This document shows positions 14,880 to 21,623 of a DNA stretch of 24,650 nt, in pieces. Both the position numbers and the translations under genes were made by a program. The first letter of the stretch is position 1; each line of letters starts with the position of its first letter. Under the pieces are notes generated by a model, which saw only the letters and a program-made list of their open reading frames with translations, was not told where the DNA came from and searched no databases. Source of the DNA: CAYLJV01 sp964510375. Its GTDB lineage: Archaea > Hadarchaeota > Hadarchaeia > Hadarchaeales > JAGGTB01. The stretch covers positions 1 to 24,650 of the forward strand of contig CAZEBR010000027.1 of NCBI GenBank assembly GCA_964510375.1. Reading direction: 5' to 3'.

Positions 14880-15146
14880 TCAGTAGTGCACGTCTTCCTC
14901 GGGCTCTTCTCCCTCGCCTTCTTCCATCTCTTCCTCAACTTCCTCTAACTCTTCTTCCTCGGTAATCTCCGTTTCACCTTGCTCGGATATTCTTTTTTCC
15001 ATCTCCTCAAGTTCCAGCTCGTTACTTCCCTCGGGTCCTACAGCTTCGATATCTAGTTCCAAAGTTGGCTTATCGGAATCGTACTTTGCGTCTATATGAA
15101 TCCCTTTACCACAGGAGGGGCATACAAAATTTCCATTAAATTTCAT
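14880..15146 (-). CDS. CPSC-motif small protein with long acidic tail
   Basis: This encodes 88 residues. The N-terminal ~38 residues have one Cys pair (FVCPSCGKGIHIDAKYDSDK) and end in LELDIEAVG. The remainder is extremely acidic (EEELEEVEEEMEEGEGEEPE). The N-terminal part aligns with the adjacent upstream gene: CPSC, then I-x-I-x-A-x-Y, then (L/F)DI-x-AV. The single Cys pair suggests zinc binding as a dimer or shared with a partner. It starts eight bases after the paralogue's stop, so the two are translated together. The acidic tail could mimic nucleic acid or mediate protein contacts. The function is unknown. Confidence 0.7.
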   Translation of the reverse strand: MKFNGNFVCPSCGKGIHIDAKYDSDKPTLELDIEAVGPEGSNELELEEMEKRISEQGETEITEEEELEEVEEEMEEGEGEEPEEDVHY

Positions 15147-15154
15147 AGTATCAC

Positions 15155-15286
15155 TTACTCTTCTTCTTCCACTGCCTGTATATCAAACATCCATTCGGAA
15201 TCTTCCTCGTTGTATTCCGCAATGATGCGTATTCTTTCAGCACAGGAAGGACATGCAAAACATGCATCTATTTCTATTTCAATCAC
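15155..15286 (-). CDS. CPSC-motif small protein (paralogue of the next gene)
   Basis: This 43-residue protein starts MIEIEIDACFACPSCAERIR and continues IIAEYN..., ending FDIQAVEEEE. The GTG at 15286 is the first possible start after an in-frame stop. Its Shine-Dalgarno is almost adjacent, so leaderless initiation is likely. It shares the CPSC, I-x-I-x-A-x-Y and DI-x-AV pattern with the protein at 14880 but lacks the long acidic tail. An extra Cys sits four residues before the pair (ACFACPSC). It looks like a tandem duplication. No named family is recognised. Confidence 0.65.
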   Translation of the reverse strand: MIEIEIDACFACPSCAERIRIIAEYNEEDSEWMFDIQAVEEEE

Positions 15287-15421
15287 CCTTTATCTTTTAG
15301 TAGGGATAATCTTTAAGATTTACCGGTTGTTTTTCGATAATTATCAAAAAGGAGATTACTCAGATAAGTAAATCCCCCAATTAGAGGGTTGATAGTTTCA
15401 TGGAGAGTCTCTCCTTAGTAC

Positions 15422-15910
15422 TCATAGTGAGCCGATTTCCCATTTCTCTGCAAAATTCCCGGCGATTGGCAGTTTGTACTTCTCACCTTCGTAGGCCTTA
15501 AACATTAGTATCAACCAAAGCACAAAAATGCCGGCGACTATTAGCGAACTTAAAAACAGCAACGGCCCACCAAAAATGAGGCCTCCCCCCATCCACAAAA
15601 ACGTTCCTCCCAAAGCTCTCAATATCATAACTAGTATCATCAACGGCAGGAAAGTTATGATGGATTGCTTGGCATGAAAGCGCACGAATTCATTTTTTTC
15701 TTCTAGAATCAAAATGACTATTCCACTAACCCAAAACAGAAAATAAGAGATTAAAGCTTCAATATTTTCGGAAATGTCAAGAGATGTTCCGGAAGGGGAT
15801 CCTTCTGTCTTTTGGGAAGTTCCTTCAATTCCCTTTAGACTTGCACCGCAATTACTGCAAAAAGCTTCATTTTCCTTGACTTCCTCTCCGCACTCAGGAC
15901 AATAGGGCAT
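15422..15910 (-). CDS. Zinc-ribbon membrane protein (DUF4870-like)
   Basis: This encodes 162 residues from the ATG at 15910 (a TTG nine bases earlier is less likely). An N-terminal zinc ribbon (MPYCPECGEEVKENEAFCSN with CG following) has two Cys pairs. After a Ser/Gly-rich linker come three to four hydrophobic helices: ALISYFLFWVSGIVILIL, then FVRFHAKQSIITFLPLMILV, then LLFLSSLIVAGIFVLWLILM. The FVRFHAKQS segment between helices 1 and 2 and the FKAYEGEKYKLPIAG ending are typical of DUF4870/Tic20-like proteins, whose role is unsettled. The protein would sit in the cytoplasmic membrane with the ribbon inside. Confidence 0.82.
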   Translation of the reverse strand: MPYCPECGEEVKENEAFCSNCGASLKGIEGTSQKTEGSPSGTSLDISENIEALISYFLFWVSGIVILILEEKNEFVRFHAKQSIITFLPLMILVMILRALGGTFLWMGGGLIFGGPLLFLSSLIVAGIFVLWLILMFKAYEGEKYKLPIAGNFAEKWEIGSL

Positions 15911-15982
15911 TTCAATCAAATGGTTACACTTTTTCTTGCTATTAAAATTATCGACTCTTATAATTGCTCTAATTAAAAATTT

Positions 15983-16654
15983 TCAATTTTTTATAACATC
16001 TATATCCATATCCAACTCTCTAACAATTTCCTTAATTCTGTTTCTCAACGTTACCTCCGAAACAGTGGCAGCTTCCTTTATCTCCTTTTGAGATTTCTTT
16101 TTATTTACCAAATGCCCCGCTATATATATGGCAGCGGCTGCTAAGCCGAACGGACACCGACCGGAAGAAATACCACATTCCTCTGCCTTCTCTATGATTC
16201 TGCATGCTTCACAATCCGTTTTCTCGTTTAATTCTAACTTCCTCGTCAAGTAAGATAAGCAATCCTCCGGCTCCGCCGGAGGCACATTTATTTTCAAATT
16301 CCGAACCAAATGTTTATATCCTCTATACACTCTCTTTTTCTCAACGTCCAAAACCCGAGCTATTTCCGAAAAAGTTCGAGGGCAATTCTTCCTCCTACAT
16401 GCCGCGTAGACCGCCCCACCAAGAATATTCTTTGCCGATCGACCTCTCAGTAAATTTAATTCCTCTGCCTTTTGAAAAAGAGAGTATATTTCGTTCTTTA
16501 CATCTTCAGTGACATCCAGCTGAGATTCTATCTCACTAATCTCTTGAAAATCCTCTATCAGAACAGACCTCCCCATTTCACTTCCAAAACTTTGATTTAT
16601 TATCCTCTTAGTATAAAAAATACCTATAAACTGTTTATAATCCTGCTTTCTCAC
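15983..16654 (-). CDS. TFB-like protein without the N-terminal zinc ribbon
   Basis: This encodes 223 residues. It contains the two cyclin-like repeats of archaeal transcription factor B. Repeat 1 (about 33-125) has LRGRSAKNILGGAVYAACR and the following FSEIARVLDVEKKRVYRGYK. Repeat 2 (about 129-216) has CPFGLAAAAIYIAGHLVNKK and the TVSEVTLRNRIKEI helix-turn-helix. These bind TBP and the BRE. The usual ~80-residue N-terminus, with a zinc ribbon and B-reader that recruit RNA polymerase, is missing, and I find no CxxC pairs in the 170 bases upstream. The GTG at 16654 follows an in-frame TAG, so no longer start exists. It may be a modulator or decoy TFB. It is divergent from the deacetylase gene. 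Confidence 0.88.
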   Translation of the reverse strand: MRKQDYKQFIGIFYTKRIINQSFGSEMGRSVLIEDFQEISEIESQLDVTEDVKNEIYSLFQKAEELNLLRGRSAKNILGGAVYAACRRKNCPRTFSEIARVLDVEKKRVYRGYKHLVRNLKINVPPAEPEDCLSYLTRKLELNEKTDCEACRIIEKAEECGISSGRCPFGLAAAAIYIAGHLVNKKKSQKEIKEAATVSEVTLRNRIKEIVRELDMDIDVIKN

Positions 16655-16784
16655 TTCCTGTGCAATCTAAATATTATTTTGAAAAGATTTACCTAAAATA
16701 CGCTCCAGTACACACCCTCCAGACATTAATGAGATGAGTTAATAATCCCGTTTTTTTGAAAATATTTTTTACTGTAAAGACTCA

Positions 16785-16804
16785 CAAAATTGTTAATAAT
16801 TTTG
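16785..16804. promoter_or_regulatory. Inverted repeat upstream of the deacetylase gene
   Basis: CAAAATT (16785-16791) and AATTTTG (16798-16804) form a perfect 7-bp inverted repeat with a six-base centre, ending 19 bases before the ATG at 16824. The A/T-rich site may overlap the promoter and act as an operator. That is inferred from symmetry only. Confidence 0.35.
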
Positions 16805-16823
16805 AAATCAAACCTACGATGAT

Positions 16824-17591
16824 ATGAAGATTGTTTATCATGAAAAATTTAAAAACTCACAATATGCAGCCAACCCTGCTGCATCCGAGGGTAGAATAGA
16901 CACAATCATAGAAAGTTTAAAAGATAATTTCGATTTTGAGTTCGTAGAACCCTCACCTGCCGAAGAGGATTCTTTAAAACTAATTCACTCAAATTCCCAT
17001 ATAGAAAAAATACGAAACACCGGCGACTTGCTTTTTGAGATGGCATCGTTAGCTGTTGGCGCTGCTATCAAAGCAGCAGAGCTCGCTTTTGAGGGCGAAC
17101 CTTCGTTCGCAGTGATTAGACCGCCCGGCCATCATGCCTCCCCCAACTCCTCTTGGGGCTTTTGTTACTTCAACAACATGGGTATAGCGCTCGAAAAACT
17201 GCGTTCTGAGGGCAAAATAGAAAGCACATACATTCTGGACTTCGACCTTCACACTGGTGACGGAAACATAAACTCTCTGTCCGATAAATCTGGAATTAAG
17301 ATTTTGAACCCCAAATCCGGGGTTAGAGAGGGTTACCTAAACGAAATTTCTAGCGATCTGAATAATTCGGAAAACTACGATATTATGGGCATTTCTGCAG
17401 GCTTTGACGAGCACGTCGAGGACTGGGGTGGGAAACTCACAACCTCCGATTACCAGAAAGTGGGGGAAATGGCGAAGGAGTTCTCCGATGAAAAGTGTAG
17501 GGGGAGAAGATTCGCACTGCTTGAGGGGGGTTATAATCACGACGTTCTGGGCAAAAACGTCGCCAGCTTTATCGAGGGGTTTAGAGACTGA
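16824..17591 (+). CDS. Histone-deacetylase-family amidohydrolase
   Basis: This encodes 255 residues, shorter than the usual ~340 of the acetoin utilisation/HDAC/acetylpolyamine family. It is a zinc hydrolase that removes acetyl groups from amines. The His dyad is in RPPGHHA (His103-His104). GFCYFNNMGIA is conserved. Zinc ligands are Asp141 and His143 (DFDLHTGDGN) and Asp195 (SAGFDEH), and the catalytic Tyr is in EGGY (237). The second His of the common DxHHG is Thr here. Because it is short, surface loops must be reduced. The substrate could be acetyl-lysine on proteins or acetylated polyamines. No histone gene is in the window. It is divergent from the TFB-like gene. Confidence 0.92.
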   Translation: MKIVYHEKFKNSQYAANPAASEGRIDTIIESLKDNFDFEFVEPSPAEEDSLKLIHSNSHIEKIRNTGDLLFEMASLAVGAAIKAAELAFEGEPSFAVIRPPGHHASPNSSWGFCYFNNMGIALEKLRSEGKIESTYILDFDLHTGDGNINSLSDKSGIKILNPKSGVREGYLNEISSDLNNSENYDIMGISAGFDEHVEDWGGKLTTSDYQKVGEMAKEFSDEKCRGRRFALLEGGYNHDVLGKNVASFIEGFRD

Positions 17592-17684
17592 AAATATTTT
17601 TCTTCATCCAAAGCGCTAATTAAGAACTTTAGAACTTTTTCGCAACCTCAGTCCGATTGAACGACATAAATGAGTTATAACAGT

Positions 17685-17915
17685 TTAGTCATCCCGTTCT
17701 GATACGTCAACTCTTCTGCTTTTGAGTAGCTTCGAAATATAAAATACCGTATAAGGCACCATCATAGCAACGCCGGGAATCAGGACGAACCAAAAATAAT
17801 CGTCCGGCACCAAGAAGCTAAACACGACAACCAGAACCCCGATCCAGAACATGAAGCCCAAGAAATCCTGATTATCCATCTCCGACAATTTTGTACTAAA
17901 ACTGGTCCAAAGCAT
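17685..17915 (-). CDS. Small two-helix membrane protein
   Basis: This encodes 76 residues from the ATG at 17915, chosen because it follows GGGTGGG. The frame extends to a GTG at 17981 with a protein-like but unsupported 22-residue addition. Two hydrophobic segments are clear: LGFMFWIGVLVVVFSFLV and FWFVLIPGVAMMVPYTVF. They are separated by a short polar turn (PDDY) and followed by a basic-acidic tail (KLLKSRRVDVSERDD). It resembles generic 2TM-domain proteins. No partner or function is evident. Confidence 0.6.
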   Translation of the reverse strand: MLWTSFSTKLSEMDNQDFLGFMFWIGVLVVVFSFLVPDDYFWFVLIPGVAMMVPYTVFYISKLLKSRRVDVSERDD

Positions 17916-18036
17916 GTTTTTCCCACCCTTTCGCTTCCACCAAGGTCTAAACTTAAAATCATCTCCACAGGCTTCAATCACCCGAGAGATACTACTGGTT
18001 CAGTAGGAACCACAAAAGATACACCATTTTGATGGC

Positions 18037-18468
18037 CTAAAAAATTTCTTGAAGTTCTTTTGATAGTCCTTTTGGAATCTGACTCCTTAGTCCTTTTGAA
18101 TCCTTCAATCCACAGCCAATAATAATCCCTTCGTACTTTAGCGCTAAATAGCCACGTGGTAAATCAGTCTCTATTCTTTCTCTCTTACTTATTAGAGTCT
18201 TCAGCTCTTCTTCCGAGAGAATTACCACATTTTTCTTTATTTCTTCATCCAAGAACTGGAGAACGTAAGTGGTCGGCTTGACTCCCATATTCGTGATTCT
18301 TAACGCCCTAAGTCCGCAGGCAACGAATTTTTCCATTAGGTCTATTTTACCGGAGGTTATCCAGATGCTATTTCCCCTTTCGTGTGTCTGAAAATCTTTC
18401 CAGAAACCCCGATGGACGCCAAATCTGGAATAAAAATAATTCTTCAACCTATTTTTTGAATTTTGCAA
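18037..18468 (-). CDS. PUA-like RNA-binding domain protein (RsmF C-terminal type)
   Basis: This encodes 143 residues. The C-terminal half (DLPRGYLALKYEGIIIGCGL, then SQIPKGLSKELQEI) matches the PUA-like domain normally attached to the C-terminus of RsmF/NOL1-type m5C methyltransferases. Here it is a separate frame starting at a TTG that overlaps the methyltransferase gene by 20 bases in another frame. Many archaea encode this domain separately, but an A-run at the overlap (six A) would, if one base shorter, fuse the two into one ~425-residue enzyme. It probably binds the RNA substrate for the methyltransferase. Confidence 0.8.
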   Translation of the reverse strand: MQNSKNRLKNYFYSRFGVHRGFWKDFQTHERGNSIWITSGKIDLMEKFVACGLRALRITNMGVKPTTYVLQFLDEEIKKNVVILSEEELKTLISKRERIETDLPRGYLALKYEGIIIGCGLKDSKGLRSQIPKGLSKELQEIF

Positions 18469-19321
18469 GGAATAAACCTCCAGAATTTAATTGGTGTGGG
18501 TATATCCTAACACATTTTCTGAGTTCGTTTCGCAACTTTTCGCCCTGCCACTCTCTTATTCCGCGAGAGTGCGGAAAATCGAAACTTAGGTCGACGAGAC
18601 TTCCCTCTTCTAAAAACTCCGAAACGACTAATTCGTTTTCCTCAGGAGCGAAGGTGCAAGTCGAGTAGACGATCGTTCCACCGTTTTTACACATCCTGAA
18701 CGATTTTTCCAGGAGCTGTTTTTGGAGTCCGGACAGGTCCCTGATTTTTTTCATCTCCGCACCTCCCCTCAGTTCCTCGACCTTCCTCGCATTTCCCTCG
18801 CTCGAACATGGAACATCCACGAGTATCTTATCAAATTTTGGAGACTCCGGCAAATTCCTGCCATCCCTCTCGGTAACCTGAACGTTTACGACACCGAGGC
18901 GATAGAGATTTGACAATAGGCTTCTGGTACGGCCTGCCCTCCTGTCGTTGGCCAGAATCTCTCCCCTATTATTCATCATCGCGGCCAGCTGACCAGTTTT
19001 ACTCCCAGGGGCTGCACATAAATCAAGGACCCTATCATCGCTACCGGGAGATAAAACCATCGGTGGTATACCTGAAACAAATTCTTGAATGTAGTATTTT
19101 CCCAACCAATGTTCCAAAGTCTTGCTGGGATTTTTCTCAACCGTGATAAAATTATCGTTCCAAGTTCTAACATTCGGGTTAAACCCTCGTTTCTCAAGAA
19201 GGTTTTTAACTTCAACATAATCCGATTTCAATGTATTTACTCTGATATCGTACGGCTGGGGAGTTTTTATCGTTTCTTTAAAATCTTTGAACCTTGGTAT
19301 TATCTCTTTATAGCGCTGCAT
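18449..19321 (-). CDS. tRNA/rRNA cytosine-C5 methyltransferase (NOL1/NOP2/Sun family)
   Basis: This 290-residue protein transfers methyl from S-adenosylmethionine to C5 of cytosine in RNA. The N-terminal part has the family stretch YDIRVNTLK and the GKYYIQEFVSGIPPMVLSPG linker. The SAM site is DLCAAPGSKTGQLA (100-113), and NDRRAGR carries the adenosine contact. Catalytic cysteines are in DVPCSSEG (Cys172) and STCTFAPEENE (Cys222). ElyG-type C-terminal motifs (NSGGLFLAKF) are present. The target base is unknown. It overlaps the PUA-like gene downstream, suggesting one functional enzyme. Confidence 0.93.
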   Translation of the reverse strand: MQRYKEIIPRFKDFKETIKTPQPYDIRVNTLKSDYVEVKNLLEKRGFNPNVRTWNDNFITVEKNPSKTLEHWLGKYYIQEFVSGIPPMVLSPGSDDRVLDLCAAPGSKTGQLAAMMNNRGEILANDRRAGRTRSLLSNLYRLGVVNVQVTERDGRNLPESPKFDKILVDVPCSSEGNARKVEELRGGAEMKKIRDLSGLQKQLLEKSFRMCKNGGTIVYSTCTFAPEENELVVSEFLEEGSLVDLSFDFPHSRGIREWQGEKLRNELRKCVRIYPHQLNSGGLFLAKFKK

Positions 19322-19439
19322 GGGAGATACTCAATATTGATCCTCAAAAAAGTTTGTGACTGGTTAGAGAAATAAGTAATACTAGTATCTATATAATCCT
19401 AAATTGACTACAAATACCGTATTATTTTTTTAATAAAGT

Positions 19440-19952
19440 GTGGAATTGAAGTTGGGATTGACATTGACTGAGAACTCAGGAAGAACAATCAGGGCCGAGA
19501 GTATCCTTGGAATCGCTAGCATCATGATCATATTGGGATCCCTCGCACCCTGGAGGTCCGTCGCTGGCATGCACGTAAATGCTCTACATTCTTGGAGCGC
19601 CAAAGCCGCCTTTGCTGGTGGGCTTATAGCACTGTTTGGAACGACGGTTAACTACAGGATATACAGATCGAGCCTGCTCCAGCGATATGCTCCCTTTACG
19701 GATGCCGGTCTCGGGTCGATCGGGTCCATACTCGCACTTGTAGGGTCATCTTACTACTGGTACGCTCTGGAAGCCGAGGCTACACCATCTTGGGGGTTAT
19801 TCATAACCATGATCGGCAGTCTCATCGGTGTTTTTTCGGCCTTCGGAGTTTACAAACAGGAGATTTCCCCTATCCCAAAGGGCATGAGTGAAAGCAAAGA
19901 GAGCAAGCACGGGAAGGGTAAAGGTTTGATTTCTGAAACCACTGAAGATTAA
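19440..19952 (+). CDS. Four-helix membrane protein of unknown function
   Basis: This encodes 170 residues. Four hydrophobic segments lie at about 21-38, 53-71, 89-108 and 117-137. A Ser/Lys-rich cytoplasmic tail follows (SESKESKHGKGKGL). The GTG at 19440 is preceded by an A/T-rich stretch but no Shine-Dalgarno, so it may be leaderless. The first loop contains APWRSVAG, and the third-fourth loop YYWYALEAEATPSWGLFI; such Trp-containing outer loops are common in archaeal four-TM proteins. No family is recognised. Confidence 0.7.
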   Translation: MELKLGLTLTENSGRTIRAESILGIASIMIILGSLAPWRSVAGMHVNALHSWSAKAAFAGGLIALFGTTVNYRIYRSSLLQRYAPFTDAGLGSIGSILALVGSSYYWYALEAEATPSWGLFITMIGSLIGVFSAFGVYKQEISPIPKGMSESKESKHGKGKGLISETTED

Positions 19953-20050
19953 CCATTACTTATGGTCTCAAAAAACAAAGTAAAGGTTATAGGATTTGAA
20001 TATTTTAGAGTAAGTCAGACTGGATAGCAGACGATATTGGAGGTGTTTTT

Positions 20051-20245
20051 GTGGTCAAGTGTCCCACCTGTGGAGAACCTCTAGAGGATCCAACGGTCTT
20101 CTGCTCGATATGCGCAAAGGAAATCCATAGAGATTGTGCGAAGAAGCTCGCCGGGGACTGGTATTGCAAGGACTGCAAGAAGGAAGCCAAGAAAAGGTCT
20201 AGATTCGAAAAGATGGCTAGAAAAGATCAAGCCTTTAATAGATAA
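20051..20245 (+). CDS. C4HC3 (PHD/RING-like) zinc-finger protein
   Basis: This encodes 64 residues. Zinc ligands are spaced Cys4-x2-Cys7-x10-Cys18-x2-Cys21-x4-His26-x2-Cys29-x9-Cys39-x2-Cys42. That is the C4HC3 cross-brace order of PHD fingers, and the Trp two residues before the last Cys pair (DWYCKDC) is also a PHD hallmark. The remaining tail is basic (KKEAKKRSRFEKMARK), suited to nucleic acid or ribosome contact. The start is a GTG with GGAGGTG a few bases upstream. PHD fingers read histone tails in eukaryotes. In an archaeon a general protein-protein role is more cautious. Small RING-like archaeal proteins are an alternative. Confidence 0.78.
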   Translation: MVKCPTCGEPLEDPTVFCSICAKEIHRDCAKKLAGDWYCKDCKKEAKKRSRFEKMARKDQAFNR

Positions 20246-20263
20246 CAACCCGATTAGGAATAG

Positions 20264-20273
20264 TTTTTAAACC
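20264..20273 (+). promoter_or_regulatory. TATA box for tRNA-Leu
   Basis: TTTTTAAACC is centred about 28 bases before the first tRNA base (20297), the expected archaeal spacing. Confidence 0.45.
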
Positions 20274-20296
20274 CTCTACTATTTTTCTTAATGAGA

Positions 20297-20412
20297 GCGG
20301 GGGTACCCAAGCGGTCAAAGGGGCTAGATTTCCTCAACTCCGTTGGGGAAAGGCCAAGCTTAGGACCTAGTGGACAAGTCCTTCCGGGGTTCGAACCCCC
20401 GCCCCCGCACCA
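20297..20412 (+). tRNA. tRNA-Leu (anticodon TAG) with a 30-base intron, CCA encoded
   Basis: The acceptor GCGGGGG (20297-20303) pairs with CCCCCGC (20402-20408), followed by A and CCA. The T arm is CGGGG-TTCGAAC-CCCCG, and the long variable arm has stem GGAC/GTCC (20372-20375 with 20378-20381), as in Leu. The gene is about 30 bases too long. Removing 20328-20357 gives a perfect anticodon stem CTAGG/CCTAG and the loop CTTAGGA with anticodon TAG (20361-20363). The mature tRNA is 86 bases. Joining in the loop instead would leave an A-C mismatch at 31-39, so I prefer the 30/31 intron. Confidence 0.93.
20328..20357 (+). other. tRNA-Leu intron at non-canonical position 30/31
   Basis: A textbook bulge-helix-bulge is formed. 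The central 4-bp helix is GGCT (20322-20325) with GGCC (20352-20355). The three-base bulges are AG^A (20326-20328) and AA^G (20356-20358), with cuts after the second base. The intron hairpin is TTTCCTC (20329-20335) with GGGGAAA (20345-20351). Archaeal splicing endonuclease would cut both bulges. Most archaeal introns are at 37/38. Confidence 0.88.
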
Positions 20413-20542
20413 TTCTTTCAATTCAATACTCTACGAACTATTTGTATGTAATCACGGTTATATACACCAAATCAGAGATTTTCCTTCTGCACCTTCTGGA
20501 AAGGATTTTATGTTTTGACATAACTGTCAAACCAAGAGCGTT

Positions 20543-21547
20543 ATGGAATTTAGGAAACTTGGAGAAACTGGACTTGAAGTTTCTGAGCTAGGTCTAGGAG
20601 GCCACGAATACAGACGCATGTTGAGTTCCCATCACTTTCCTGATAGTGAGATCAGTGAGAATGAGTTCAAGGAAACTCAACCAAGAAAAAACAATATTAT
20701 AAAAACAGCAATAGAATCTGGAATTAATTATTTTGACACCACTATACCTCGTGAGGCGAAATCATTAGGAAATGCTTTGGAAGCCTTGGGATTGAGGGAA
20801 GAAGTCGTCATTGCAGCTGCAATCATGAATCCATTTGGAAAATTGGAAGGGAATACCAAATCCGAATGGGCCGGAAGTTTCAGAAAGATGATCGTGGAGA
20901 GACTGAATTTTCTGAAAACTGAATATATCGACATCTTCAACGTTCATTTTCCCGAATACGATTACTCGAAAGATAAAATGAGAACGTTCCTAGACGTCCT
21001 GGAGGAGATGGAGGAAGAAGACCGGGTCCGAGCGATAGGAGCCTCGTCCCACGAGCCGAGGTTTCTTGCGAACTTGATTAAGGAGTTCGACCGCTTTGAT
21101 TCTGTCATGGTTCCATATAACTACTTCTTCCAAAGGGCGAGAGAGACCTTGTTTCCCATATGTGCAGATCGGAACAAAGGAATCGTCGTGATGAAACCGT
21201 TAGTCTGGCCGTATTACGGCATTCCCTTCATGAAATTCTGTCCTGAGAACGCGGACACAACAGGGTATACCCCGGCTCAGACCAGTATTAAGTGGATTCT
21301 CGAATCTCCAGAGGTATCCACGGTGATAACGGCCGTCAACAGCATTAATGAGTTGGAAGAAAATCTAGCCACTCTTGATAAGAATGGAGCGGTCAACGAG
21401 GACCTACTCGATAAAAGTTTAAATACCGCTTTGAGCCCTAAAGGCAGAGAAATACTTAGAGATTTAACCGACCATCCAGCTAAAGATATCAGTAATTATG
21501 CTGAAAAATCTCTTGCATCTCCTTACTCTTATCAATACGGAGAATAA
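20543..21547 (+). CDS. Aldo/keto-reductase-fold protein lacking part of the catalytic tetrad
   Basis: This encodes 334 residues with the TIM-barrel AKR layout: MEFRKLGETGLEVSELGLGG start, GINYFDTT (Asp65), YIDIFNVHFPE (His135), RVRAIGASSH, MVPYNYFF and the C-terminal PAQTSIKWILESPEVSTVIT. In active AKRs the tetrad is Asp, Tyr, Lys, His. Here Asp65 and His135 remain, but the Tyr position after FDT reads IPR (Arg70), and the usual Lys strand reads VVIAAAIMN with no Lys. It is therefore probably not a standard NADPH reductase. It may have another reaction or a binding role. It stands alone after tRNA-Leu. Confidence 0.88.
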   Translation: MEFRKLGETGLEVSELGLGGHEYRRMLSSHHFPDSEISENEFKETQPRKNNIIKTAIESGINYFDTTIPREAKSLGNALEALGLREEVVIAAAIMNPFGKLEGNTKSEWAGSFRKMIVERLNFLKTEYIDIFNVHFPEYDYSKDKMRTFLDVLEEMEEEDRVRAIGASSHEPRFLANLIKEFDRFDSVMVPYNYFFQRARETLFPICADRNKGIVVMKPLVWPYYGIPFMKFCPENADTTGYTPAQTSIKWILESPEVSTVITAVNSINELEENLATLDKNGAVNEDLLDKSLNTALSPKGREILRDLTDHPAKDISNYAEKSLASPYSYQYGE

Positions 21548-21623
21548 ATAGGCAAAATCACTAGTTTGATGAACTTAAATTTCGTTGGTGATTCTTATCT
21601 TTAACATTAACGTATTTTTCTTT

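Noticed and set aside
16824..20245. HDAC and PHD-like genes as one chromatin system
   Set aside because: They are 2.5 kb apart with unrelated genes between them and no shared operon; only the separate observations are kept.
20291..20518. 75-codon frame across tRNA-Leu
   Set aside because: It is fully explained by the tRNA gene and its flank.
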